DNA of 64,000 nt from Candidatus Villigracilis proximus (GTDB lineage Bacteria; Chloroflexota; Anaerolineae; Anaerolineales; Villigracilaceae): assembly GCA_016715195.1 (NCBI GenBank), contig JADKBB010000005.1:62001-126000 (forward strand), read 5' to 3'. The position numbers and the translations under genes are program-made. Below the pieces are notes generated by a model. The model saw only the letters and a program-made list of their open reading frames with translations, was not told the DNA's origin and searched no databases. Within the stretch, counting starts at the first letter, position 1. Each line of letters opens with the position of its first letter. Shown here piece after piece: positions 1 through 7,152 of the stretch.

Positions 1-316
1 TTTGATCTATGGTTTCAGCCAGTCCCTTTTCGTAATTATTATCTCCGACGGTCACAATAAAGTTTGGATTCCAACTTTTGACAAGATTCGCTACATCCTC
101 TTCGTTTTGACTGGCGAGACCGTAATCTCCAATAACAGCAAAAACAATATTTTCTGTCTGTTGCTGATGGATCGTATTGTTAGCGTCTATAAATAAATTG
201 TCATTATTAGAGGCGGAGACATTATGCACGGAAGTGGGCGCGAATGCGCTCACAGTCAATATCAAAATCATCAGGATCAAGTATGGTAATCTGTGCTGTG
301 TAAGAGAATTTTTCAT
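1..316 (-). CDS. Secreted metallophosphoesterase, 5' part only (cut by window edge)
   Basis: Translating the reverse strand from the ATG at 316 gives an open frame of 105 residues that runs off the window. Residues 1-35 look like a signal peptide (basic start, LILMILILTVSAFA core). They are followed by FAVIGDYG and, about 30 residues later, VTVGDNNYEKG. The GD...GDN(N) spacing is the metal-binding signature of calcineurin-like/purple acid phosphatase-type metallophosphoesterases. The protein is therefore probably exported and hydrolyses phosphoesters outside the cytoplasm; the substrate cannot be told. An AGG-containing ribosome site lies just upstream of the ATG. It is divergent from sufC. 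Only the N-terminal third or less is visible, so the catalytic His residues cannot be checked. Confidence 0.72.
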   Translation of the reverse strand, partial: MKNSLTQHRLPYLILMILILTVSAFAPTSVHNVSASNNDNLFIDANNTIHQQQTENIVFAVIGDYGLASQNEEDVANLVKSWNPNFIVTVGDNNYEKGLAETIDQ

Positions 317-481
317 ACGCCTGCTTTTGTCCTTAAGAATGGCTTCAGTGTATTACAGGTATGTTTTCATGGCATTGCGATACCGGATTAATTTCTTTTT
401 TGTCATTCTGATGTGATTTGCGATAAATGTATGTATTTCGGCTGCGTGTAGACAGAATATACTAGAAAAATATCATAAATA

Positions 482-510
482 TTGACGTATTTGCCCAACC
501 CTGCTATAAT
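482..510 (+). promoter_or_regulatory. Sigma-70 promoter of the suf operon
   Basis: TTGACG (482-487), a 17-base spacer and TATAAT (505-510), preceded by TG one base upstream (an extended -10). Predicted start is near 517, giving an untranslated leader of about 70 bases before sufC. No SufR/IscR operator was recognised. Confidence 0.75.
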
Positions 511-586
511 GCTGGAATATTGATAAAAACGCCAGTAATGGCTTACAAAGTACCGCGTGAGCGGTGAATTCTCAGGAGCCCAAGGT

Positions 587-1363
587 ATGTCGCAACTTGA
601 AATTAAGAACTTGCATGTAAGTATTGAAGGTAAGGAAATTCTCAAAGGTCTTTCGTTGACCATTAATCAAGGCGAAATTCACGCCATTATGGGGCCAAAC
701 GGCACAGGAAAATCTACCCTGGCTTATACATTGATGGGGCACCCCAACTACACAGTTACTGAAGGTGAGATCATTTTGAAGGGCCAGAATGTTTTGGAAC
801 TTGAGCCCGATGAACGCTCCCGCGCTGGAATTTTCCTCGCGTTTCAGTACCCGGTCGCAATTCCGGGTGTGACCGTGGCTAACTTCCTGCGCACTGCGTT
901 GAATGCCCGCCGTCGCGCTGTAAATCCTGAAGATAAGGGTATTTCCATTCTTGACTTCCGCAAAATGCTCAAGGAAAGAATGGATACACTTAAGATGGAT
1001 CATGCCTTTGCCGGCCGTTATCTCAATGACGGTTTCTCTGGCGGTGAAAAGAAGCGCGCCGAAATTTTGCAGATGGCAACCCTCAAGCCCGAATTCGCTA
1101 TTTTGGATGAGACCGACTCAGGCTTGGATATTGATGCGCTGCGTATCGTTTCAGAAGGCGTCAACGCTCTTGCTGGACCTGAATTGGGCGTGCTCGTCAT
1201 CACACATTATCAGCGCCTGTTGAATTACATCAAACCCAATTTCGTTCACATCATGTTGGATGGCCGCATTGTTGAATCTGGCGGCGCCGACCTTGCGTTA
1301 CATCTCGAAGAGCAGGGTTATGACTGGGTGCGCGAGAAGTACGAAGAAACGGCTGAGGCCTAG
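587..1363 (+). CDS. sufC: SufC, Fe-S cluster assembly ATPase
   Basis: ABC-type ATPase of the SufBCD scaffold complex, cytoplasmic; it powers assembly of Fe-S clusters on SufB-SufD. The 258-residue protein has Walker A (GPNGTGKST), the SufC-type signature FSGGEKKRAEILQM, Walker B with FAILDETDSGLDID and the H-loop ITHYQRLL. The start at 587 is preferred over an in-frame ATG 10 codons upstream because AGGAG sits at the right distance and SufC proteins begin with a short MSQLEIKNLHVS-type strand. It is first gene of a sufC-B-D-(basic protein)-S-U-Rieske set, directly behind a strong promoter. Confidence 0.97.
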   Translation: MSQLEIKNLHVSIEGKEILKGLSLTINQGEIHAIMGPNGTGKSTLAYTLMGHPNYTVTEGEIILKGQNVLELEPDERSRAGIFLAFQYPVAIPGVTVANFLRTALNARRRAVNPEDKGISILDFRKMLKERMDTLKMDHAFAGRYLNDGFSGGEKKRAEILQMATLKPEFAILDETDSGLDIDALRIVSEGVNALAGPELGVLVITHYQRLLNYIKPNFVHIMLDGRIVESGGADLALHLEEQGYDWVREKYEETAEA

Positions 1364-1389
1364 ACTCTCTTATTAAACGGTAGCAGTTT

Positions 1390-1414
1390 GAAGGTCCGCT
1401 TGAAGCGGGTCTTC
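1390..1414 (+). other. Intercistronic stem-loop between sufC and sufB
   Basis: A 10-pair stem (two G-U pairs) with a five-base loop lies in the 65-base gap. It has no T-run after it, so it is more likely an mRNA processing or stability element than a terminator. Confidence 0.4.
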
Positions 1415-1428
1415 ATCAGATATAAAAA

Positions 1429-2868
1429 ATGGTGAACCCAATGGCTGAAGATACCAAGTTGAATGAAGACACCAAGATCCTCGATGAAATTGGTGATTAT
1501 AAATATGGTTTTCATGACCGCGACGATAACTATGTGTTCAAATCTGAAAGAGGTTTGAGCCGTGAAGTTGTAGAAAATATTTCACGCATGAAAAAAGAGC
1601 CGCAGTGGATGCTCGATTTTCGTTTGAAGGCGCTGGAGCATTATCTTTCACGCCCCATGCCCAACTGGGGACCTGACGTTTCAAACCTTGATCTTGACAA
1701 TATTTTTTACTACGTCAAGCCGACCGAGAAAAGCGAAAAGAATTGGGACGATGTTCCCGATGATATCAAGAATACTTTCAACAAATTAGGCATTCCCGAA
1801 GCCGAGCAGAAATTTTTGGCGGGCGTGGGCGCTCAATATGAATCAGAAATGGTTTATCACTCCATTTTGGAACATCTTGAAAAACAAGGTGTGATCTTCC
1901 TTTCGATCGAAGACGGCCTCAAACAATATCCTGATCTATTCAAGGAATATTTCGGCACGGTGGTTCCGATCGAAGATAATAAATTTGCGGCGTTGAATAG
2001 CGCGGTTTGGTCGGGCGGTTCATTCGTTTATATTCCGAAAGGCGTGAAGGTTGACCTTCCGCTTCAGGCGTATTTCCGTTTGAACACTGCCAATGTTGGT
2101 CAGTTTGAGCGCACACTTATAATTGTGGATGAAGGCGCTTCAGTGCATTATGTTGAAGGCTGTACTGCTCCGCAATATACAACCAACTCTTTCCACTCAG
2201 GTGTGATTGAGATCGTGGTGAAGAAGGGCGCTCGTTCACGTTATTCGACCATTCAAAACTGGTCAACCAATGTTTTCAACCTTGTGACGCAACGCGCCAT
2301 GGTTTTTGCAGATGCCTCTCATGAATGGGTCGATGCGAATCTCGGCTCGAAACTCACCATGAAATACCCCTCCTGCTATTTGATGGAACCCGGCGCACGC
2401 GGCGAAATGCTTTCGATGGCATTCGCAGGCCCCGGTCAGGTTCAGGATGCAGGTTCGAAGATGGTGCATTTCGCGCCAAATACAACCAGCAAGATCACAT
2501 CCAAGTCGATCAGCAAAGGCGGCGGACGTGCTTCTTATCGTGGTTTGGTGAAAGTTTATAAGGGCTCCAAAGGTGTCAAATCGAATGTGGTGTGTGATGC
2601 GCTTTTGCTTGATCCCAAATCCCGCTCCGATACATATCCATCGATTGAAATTGACGAAGATGATGTCACCATCGGTCACGAGGCTTCGGTCTCCAAGGTT
2701 GGCGAAGAGCAGCTTTTCTATCTTATGTCTCGCGGCTTGAGTGAAGAAGAAGCCACCGGTATGGTTGTCTCTGGTTTCATTGAACCACTGGTCAAAGAAT
2801 TGCCGATGGAATATGCGGTTGAAATGAATAGATTAATTCAATTACAAATGGAGGGGTCAATCGGATAG
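1429..2868 (+). CDS. sufB: SufB, Fe-S cluster scaffold subunit
   Basis: 479 residues, usual length for SufB. It contains the N-terminal FLAGVGAQYESEMVYHSI block and the beta-helix core typical of SufBD proteins (GTVVPIEDNKFAALNSAVWS, VEGCTAPQYTTNSFHSGVIE). The C-terminal LYLMSRGLSEEEA-type helix, here FYLMSRGLSEEEATGMVV, is intact. Forms the SufBC2D complex where nascent clusters are built from SufU/SufS sulfur. The start at 1429 has a poor ribosome site; an in-frame ATG at 1441 with GGTG upstream gives MAEDTKLNED and is equally possible. Confidence 0.96.
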   Translation: MVNPMAEDTKLNEDTKILDEIGDYKYGFHDRDDNYVFKSERGLSREVVENISRMKKEPQWMLDFRLKALEHYLSRPMPNWGPDVSNLDLDNIFYYVKPTEKSEKNWDDVPDDIKNTFNKLGIPEAEQKFLAGVGAQYESEMVYHSILEHLEKQGVIFLSIEDGLKQYPDLFKEYFGTVVPIEDNKFAALNSAVWSGGSFVYIPKGVKVDLPLQAYFRLNTANVGQFERTLIIVDEGASVHYVEGCTAPQYTTNSFHSGVIEIVVKKGARSRYSTIQNWSTNVFNLVTQRAMVFADASHEWVDANLGSKLTMKYPSCYLMEPGARGEMLSMAFAGPGQVQDAGSKMVHFAPNTTSKITSKSISKGGGRASYRGLVKVYKGSKGVKSNVVCDALLLDPKSRSDTYPSIEIDEDDVTIGHEASVSKVGEEQLFYLMSRGLSEEEATGMVVSGFIEPLVKELPMEYAVEMNRLIQLQMEGSIG

Positions 2869-2872
2869 AGAT

Positions 2873-2930
2873 GTCAAAAGTCAAAGGTCACAAGTCCGTG
2901 ATCTTTGACCTTCGACTTTCGACCTTTGAC
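2873..2930. repeat. Imperfect palindromic repeat of GTCAAAG/GTCGAAG units
   Basis: About 58 bases between sufB and sufD are made of degenerate GTCAAAAGTCAAAGGTCA units on the left and their complements (TTTGACC, TTCGACTTTCGACC) on the right. The whole is roughly self-complementary. It is simple-repeat DNA unlike the flanking genes and reads as an open frame by chance, which extends the apparent sufD start upstream. Confidence 0.65.
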
Positions 2931-2942
2931 GCTTGTCTTTTA

Positions 2943-4280
2943 ATGCAAGAAAAACCAAAAGTATCTGTTACTCGAACACGACGTGATTCTGCCGCGAAGG
3001 ATTTTTCTTTCACGGCTGATTCCATTCCAGCCGGCGGACTGAAAGATGTCCGCGCGAAGGCTTGGGATGCGTTTACAAAATTTTCCATGCCCATCACTAC
3101 CGATGAAGCCTGGCGCCGTACCGACTTAAGATTATTGCCCGCATCTGATTTCAAGATTCCGAAAGAAGGCGCTTTTGAAGATTTGCCGGTCGTGCCTGAG
3201 AGTCTGCTTAAACCATTGACTGGTGAACAACACGGCGGACAGATCACCCTTCTGCCCGGCGGTTCACGTGTGGACCTTGATCCTGATCTGGTCTCGAAGG
3301 GCGTGATCTTCACTGACATCCGCACCGCAGAGCGCGAACATACTGAGTTACTCAATAAATTGATCGGCACCATTGTCAAACCTGAAGATGGAAAATTTGC
3401 CGCGCTGGCTTCTGCTCTTGCTGGGAATGGCGTGTTGTTGTATGTTCCAAAGAACGTGCAAGTGGAAACTCCGCTTCACTCTGTGCTTTGGGGACCCGGC
3501 ACTGATCTGGCGCATTTCTCACATTTGATCGTCTATGTGGAAGATGGCGCTTCGGTAACGTATGTTCACGAAGCAGCTTCACCCAATGAGATGGGTCATG
3601 CCATGCACGCAGGAATCGTTGAAATTCATGTCGGCAAAGATGCCAATCTGCGCTTTGTGGAATTGCAATCATGGGGACGTCACGTGTGGAATTTCTCTCA
3701 CGAGCGTGCCCGTGTTGAACGCGGCGGCAATCTGGATTGGATCTTCGGTGCAGTGGGTTCACGTTTAACCAAGAACTTCTCAGACCTGGATCTGGCTGGC
3801 GAAGGCTCAGTTGGACGTATGTCTGGTTTCTATTTCACTGATGGCACCCAGCACCTTGACCATGATACACAACAGAATCATCTTGCTCCTCACACCACCA
3901 GTGACTTATTGTTCAAAGGTGCGTTGAAGGGCAAGAGTCGCTCTGTGTGGCAGGGCATGATCTATGTGGCTCCCGGCGCACAAAAGACTGATGGATATCA
4001 GGCGAATCGCAATTTGATTCTCGATGAGCAGGCTCGCGCAGATTCGATTCCCGGCCTTGAGATTCTCGCGGACGATGTCCGCTGTACACATGGCGCAACA
4101 GTAGGTAAATTGGAAAAAGAGCCGCTGTTTTATCTCAAGAGTCGCGGTATTCCGCAGGCAGAAGCAGAGCGTTTGGTCGTTGAAGGCTTTTTTGATCCGA
4201 TTATGCAGCGTATCCCGTTTGAAGGCGTGCGTGAAAGATTTCAACAGGCAATTCAGGATAAATTGTCTGTAGATAAATAG
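2943..4280 (+). CDS. sufD: SufD, Fe-S cluster scaffold subunit
   Basis: Second SufBD-family subunit of the SufBC2D scaffold, 445 residues from this start. It shows the SufBD core (VEDGASVTYVHEAASP, beta-helix region, HLDHDTQQNHLAPHTTSDLLFKG split over residues in the second half) and the C-terminal FYLKSRGIPQAEAERLVVEGFF helix pair shared with SufB. The open frame extends upstream to 2871, but those 24 codons are translated from a palindromic repeat, so MQEKPKVSV at 2943 is the likelier start even though no clear ribosome site precedes it. Confidence 0.93.
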   Translation: MQEKPKVSVTRTRRDSAAKDFSFTADSIPAGGLKDVRAKAWDAFTKFSMPITTDEAWRRTDLRLLPASDFKIPKEGAFEDLPVVPESLLKPLTGEQHGGQITLLPGGSRVDLDPDLVSKGVIFTDIRTAEREHTELLNKLIGTIVKPEDGKFAALASALAGNGVLLYVPKNVQVETPLHSVLWGPGTDLAHFSHLIVYVEDGASVTYVHEAASPNEMGHAMHAGIVEIHVGKDANLRFVELQSWGRHVWNFSHERARVERGGNLDWIFGAVGSRLTKNFSDLDLAGEGSVGRMSGFYFTDGTQHLDHDTQQNHLAPHTTSDLLFKGALKGKSRSVWQGMIYVAPGAQKTDGYQANRNLILDEQARADSIPGLEILADDVRCTHGATVGKLEKEPLFYLKSRGIPQAEAERLVVEGFFDPIMQRIPFEGVRERFQQAIQDKLSVDK

Positions 4281-4296
4281 CAGGATAGAAATGCAA

Positions 4297-4331
4297 GACC
4301 ATCCTGTAAATCATCAATTTGCAGGATGGTC
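4297..4331 (+). terminator. Hairpin after sufD
   Basis: Ten-pair stem (GACCATCCTG with CAGGATGGTC) and a 15-base loop, 17 bases after the sufD stop. No T-run follows, so at most a partial terminator or mRNA 3' end. Confidence 0.45.
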
Positions 4332-4428
4332 ATTAACCGCCAGCGAGGATTAAGCTGAAGGGTTGCAGCAACTACCAGTTAAGAAAGAGGCGGAGGGCGT
4401 CTCTATAATCCAAGATAGGATGTGTGTC

Positions 4429-5067
4429 ATGGCTGTGAAACCGAAAGTCAAATTGAAGGCGAAGATCAAGGCGAGACCAAAGTCAACTGGCAAATCCAAA
4501 GTGGCGGTAAAAGTTAAAGTTGCAAAAAAAATAATCTTAAAACCTGCTAAAAAAGAAAAACCAATAAGGAAATTAATGACAAAACCCAGTACTGTAAAAG
4601 AAAGACCTTCCTCTGCATTAATTGTAAAGCCGGAAGCTATTGTTGAAGCGCCTGTTGCTGTGAAAACAAAATTGGTTGCGCCTGCCAAGGCTGTGGTTCC
4701 GCTCGTGAAGCGCCCGCTTAATCCATTGGTTGAGCGACGTCGTCCGGCAAAACGTTCGACGCGTGGCAATCAATTTAACTTTATGAAAGCGCCGGAGCTT
4801 GAAAGTGCATTTGAAGTAGGCGATACTGTTGAGGTGTTTTGCGATCACGATAAGAACAAGGAACGCATTCGCGGTTGGATCAAGGGAATTGTGGTGCAGG
4901 TGGATCATAAAATGGTTGCTGTACAATTCCGCTCCAATGTTTATTTGACCGACGGCTGGATGGTTCCGGATCGCATTCTTTGGTATCCGGTAAATTCAGA
5001 ACATATTCGCGCCGTGGCCGGTAAGAAAGTTGTCAAGGATAAAAGAGATTTCATTCCAGATTATTAG
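4429..5067 (+). CDS. Lysine-rich basic protein with C-terminal beta domain, unknown function
   Basis: 212 residues from ATG 4429 (AGGAT about 9 bases upstream). Residues 1-120 are almost only K, V, P, A and R in KPKVK/KAKIKA-like repeats, resembling histone H1-type or AlgP-like tails that bind nucleic acid. Residues 125-205 are a different, folded-looking domain (VGDTVEVFCDHDKNKERIRGW, then VVQVDHKMVAVQFRS), which has the strand pattern of a small SH3/Tudor-like barrel. I do not recognise the family. It sits between sufD and sufS with a hairpin on each side, so it may be transcribed separately. Function: unknown; nucleic-acid binding is inferred from the tail only. Confidence 0.7.
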   Translation: MAVKPKVKLKAKIKARPKSTGKSKVAVKVKVAKKIILKPAKKEKPIRKLMTKPSTVKERPSSALIVKPEAIVEAPVAVKTKLVAPAKAVVPLVKRPLNPLVERRRPAKRSTRGNQFNFMKAPELESAFEVGDTVEVFCDHDKNKERIRGWIKGIVVQVDHKMVAVQFRSNVYLTDGWMVPDRILWYPVNSEHIRAVAGKKVVKDKRDFIPDY

Positions 5068-5070
5068 TTG

Positions 5071-5118
5071 ACAAGTACACAGGCAGCCATGTGGCTGCCT
5101 GTGTACTTGTTTTCTTGT
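5071..5118 (+). terminator. Strong intrinsic terminator after the basic protein
   Basis: Perfect 18-pair stem (5071-5088 with 5093-5110), four-base loop ATGT, followed by TTTCTTGT. It lies only 12 bases before the sufS start and contains an in-frame ATG that could be mistaken for a longer SufS. Confidence 0.85.
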
Positions 5119-5129
5119 GTGTAGACCCC

Positions 5130-6356
5130 ATGAAACTAGATGTAACGAAAACCCGAAAAGATTTTCCCATTCTTGAGCGTGAAGTGCGCCCGGGAGTACG
5201 ATTGACATATTTGGATTCCACGGCCACTTCACAGAAGCCTTTGTCTGTGATTCAGACGATGGATGATTTTTATCGCATGTCTAATGCAAATATTCATCGC
5301 GGTGTGCATTCGCTTGCAGAAGAATCGACTACATTGTATGAAGGTGCGCGCGAAAGAATTGCAAAATTTATCAACTCAGCTTCGGCGCGGCAGGTGATCT
5401 ACACGCGCAATACAACCGAGTCCATTAATTTGGTCGCGTATAGTTGGGCGCGTGCAAATCTAAAACAAGGCGACCTTGTCATTTTGACCGAGATGGAACA
5501 CCACAGCAATCTTGTTCCGTGGCACATGCTTCAGGCCGAGCGTGGGATTGAATTGGATTTTGTCCCTGTGACAGAAGACGGTTTGCTGGATATGGAGACG
5601 TATAAAACGCTTCTTTCCCGAAGCCCGAAGCTGGTCTCGTTTACACACATGTCCAACGTCCTCGGCACGATCAACCCTGCTGCTGAGATCATTCGACTCG
5701 CCCATGCAGCAGGTGCCATTACACTGGTGGATGGCGCACAGTCTGCTCCGCACTTGCAGGTGGATGTGCAGGATCTTGACGCAGACTTTTTTGCTTTTTC
5801 AGCACACAAGATGTGCGGTCCAACTGGCATTGGTGTGTTGTATGGCAAGGCTGCACTGCTTGAATCCATGCCCCCGTTTTTGGGTGGCGGCGATATGATC
5901 AGAGAAGTGAAATTACGCTCGTTTCGCGCAAATTCACTTCCTCATAAATTTGAAGCAGGGACGCCCGCCATTGCTGAGGCGATCGGCTTTGGTGCAGCAG
6001 TGGATTATCTGGCAACTCTCGGTATGGAAAATATTGCTGCGCACGAGCATGAGGTTACTGAATACGCCCTGGAACGCCTGGAAGAAATCCCCGGCGTAAA
6101 ATTATTTGGCCCATCTGCGGATAAAAAAGGCGGGGTGGCTGCTTTTACTCTCGATGGGATACATCCGCATGATGTGGCGCAGATATTGGATCAGGATGGG
6201 ATCGCCGTGCGGGCGGGTCATCATTGTGCGCAACCTTTACATGAAAAGTTTGGAATTCCCGCCACCAGTCGTGCTTCTTTCTATTTGTATAACACAAAAG
6301 AGGAAGTGGATATGCTCGTGAACGGAATTTATAAAGTTAAAAAGATGTTTGGGTAA
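5130..6356 (+). CDS. sufS: SufS, group II cysteine desulfurase
   Basis: PLP-dependent enzyme taking sulfur from cysteine for cluster assembly; cytoplasmic. 408 residues. The PLP lysine is Lys227 in FSAHKMCGPTGIGVLYG, and the persulfide cysteine is Cys366 in VRAGHHCAQPLHEKFG, the group II (SufS) form of the motif. The start MKLDVTKTRKDFPIL is chosen because the upstream in-frame ATG at 5091 lies inside the terminator loop. It is followed after three bases by its partner sufU. How transcription passes or restarts after the preceding terminator is not clear. Confidence 0.96.
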   Translation: MKLDVTKTRKDFPILEREVRPGVRLTYLDSTATSQKPLSVIQTMDDFYRMSNANIHRGVHSLAEESTTLYEGARERIAKFINSASARQVIYTRNTTESINLVAYSWARANLKQGDLVILTEMEHHSNLVPWHMLQAERGIELDFVPVTEDGLLDMETYKTLLSRSPKLVSFTHMSNVLGTINPAAEIIRLAHAAGAITLVDGAQSAPHLQVDVQDLDADFFAFSAHKMCGPTGIGVLYGKAALLESMPPFLGGGDMIREVKLRSFRANSLPHKFEAGTPAIAEAIGFGAAVDYLATLGMENIAAHEHEVTEYALERLEEIPGVKLFGPSADKKGGVAAFTLDGIHPHDVAQILDQDGIAVRAGHHCAQPLHEKFGIPATSRASFYLYNTKEEVDMLVNGIYKVKKMFG

Positions 6357-6359
6357 ATT

Positions 6360-6755
6360 ATGGACGATCTCTATCGTGAAGTAATTATTGAGCATTACAA
6401 AAATCCTTCTCATCGCGGAAAACTTGATCCGCACGATATTTCGTTTGCTGATAATAATCCACTCTGCGGCGATCACATCCAGATTGATTTGCGCGTAGGC
6501 GCTGACGGGGTTGTGACTGACGCCCGCTTTGATGGTCACGGATGTGCCATTTCACAGGCTTCAGCAGATCTATTAATGGAATTTATTATCGGCAAACCGC
6601 TTGAAGAAGTGAAGAAACTTAATAAAGAATCGGTTCTCGAATTGCTTGGTATTGACCTTGGCCCTGTCCGTTTGAAGTGTGCGCTGCTTTCGTTGAAAGT
6701 TTTGAAGGCTGGTGTGTACGGATTGGGAGAAGCCAGCGATGATCTGGTGGAGTGA
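6360..6755 (+). CDS. sufU: SufU-type sulfur acceptor/scaffold
   Basis: 131 residues. Accepts persulfide sulfur from SufS. Cys36 (NPLCGD, with Asp38), Cys62 (GHGCAIS) and Cys107 (VRLKCALL) match the zinc/sulfur ligands of the IscU/SufU fold. Lys rather than His precedes the last Cys, as in SufU. However, the 18-20-residue insertion before that Cys in Bacillus-type SufU is absent, so the Cys spacing is IscU-like. Directly follows sufS. Confidence 0.93.
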   Translation: MDDLYREVIIEHYKNPSHRGKLDPHDISFADNNPLCGDHIQIDLRVGADGVVTDARFDGHGCAISQASADLLMEFIIGKPLEEVKKLNKESVLELLGIDLGPVRLKCALLSLKVLKAGVYGLGEASDDLVE

Positions 6756-6760
6756 GGAAT

Positions 6761-7108
6761 ATGTTTAACTATAAAGTTGTTGATGAATCAAAGATCGATT
6801 TCGTGGAAATTGCCCCGGCTTCAGAGCTCCCTAATGGAGAACGCTTATTTGTTGAGCTTGGCGATAAACCGGTTGTCATCTTCAATATTGCAGGACAGTA
6901 TTTTGCAATTGGTGATATTTGCACGCATGATGACGGTCCGTTGGGTGACGGGGTACTCGAAGGTGACAATATCGTTTGTCCACGCCACGGGGCTGAGTTT
7001 GATATAAAGACAGGGAAGGCCATGGCCATGCCCGCTGTGATAGATATCCCTGCATATCCCGTGCAGATACGGGACGGGACTATTTTTGTTGGCATATTAA
7101 AGGAATAG
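6761..7108 (+). CDS. Rieske-type [2Fe-2S] ferredoxin of the SUF operon
   Basis: 115 residues. Cys54-x-His56 (CTH) and Cys73-x2-His76 (CPRH) are the Rieske cluster ligands in the loop pattern of small non-haem oxygenase/NirD-like ferredoxins. Probably an electron donor; its position as last gene of the SUF operon suggests a redox role in cluster assembly, which is inference. A GTG at 6752 overlaps the sufU stop, but the ATG at 6761 has GAGTGAGG just upstream and is preferred. Confidence 0.9.
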   Translation: MFNYKVVDESKIDFVEIAPASELPNGERLFVELGDKPVVIFNIAGQYFAIGDICTHDDGPLGDGVLEGDNIVCPRHGAEFDIKTGKAMAMPAVIDIPAYPVQIRDGTIFVGILKE

Positions 7109-7115
7109 ATCACAA

Positions 7116-7145
7116 AAAATGCTCCCAAACGGGAGCGTTTTATAT
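7116..7145. terminator. Bidirectional terminator between SUF operon and STAND gene
   Basis: GCTCCC/GGGAGC stem extended by A-T pairs, loop AAAC, with A-run on the left and T-run on the right. Serves the convergent genes on both sides. Confidence 0.8.
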
Positions 7146-7152
7146 TTATAGA

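Noticed and set aside
557..586. Ten-codon N-terminal extension of SufC
   Set aside because: The AGGAG site lies between this ATG and the one at 587, and SufC proteins begin at the latter.
517..586. Possible riboswitch or thermosensor in the sufC leader
   Set aside because: About 70 bases, no recognised conserved motif; only a short GCG stem could be drawn.
5091..5129. Longer SufS start (MAACVLVFLCVD)
   Set aside because: These codons lie in the terminator hairpin and show no similarity to cysteine desulfurases.
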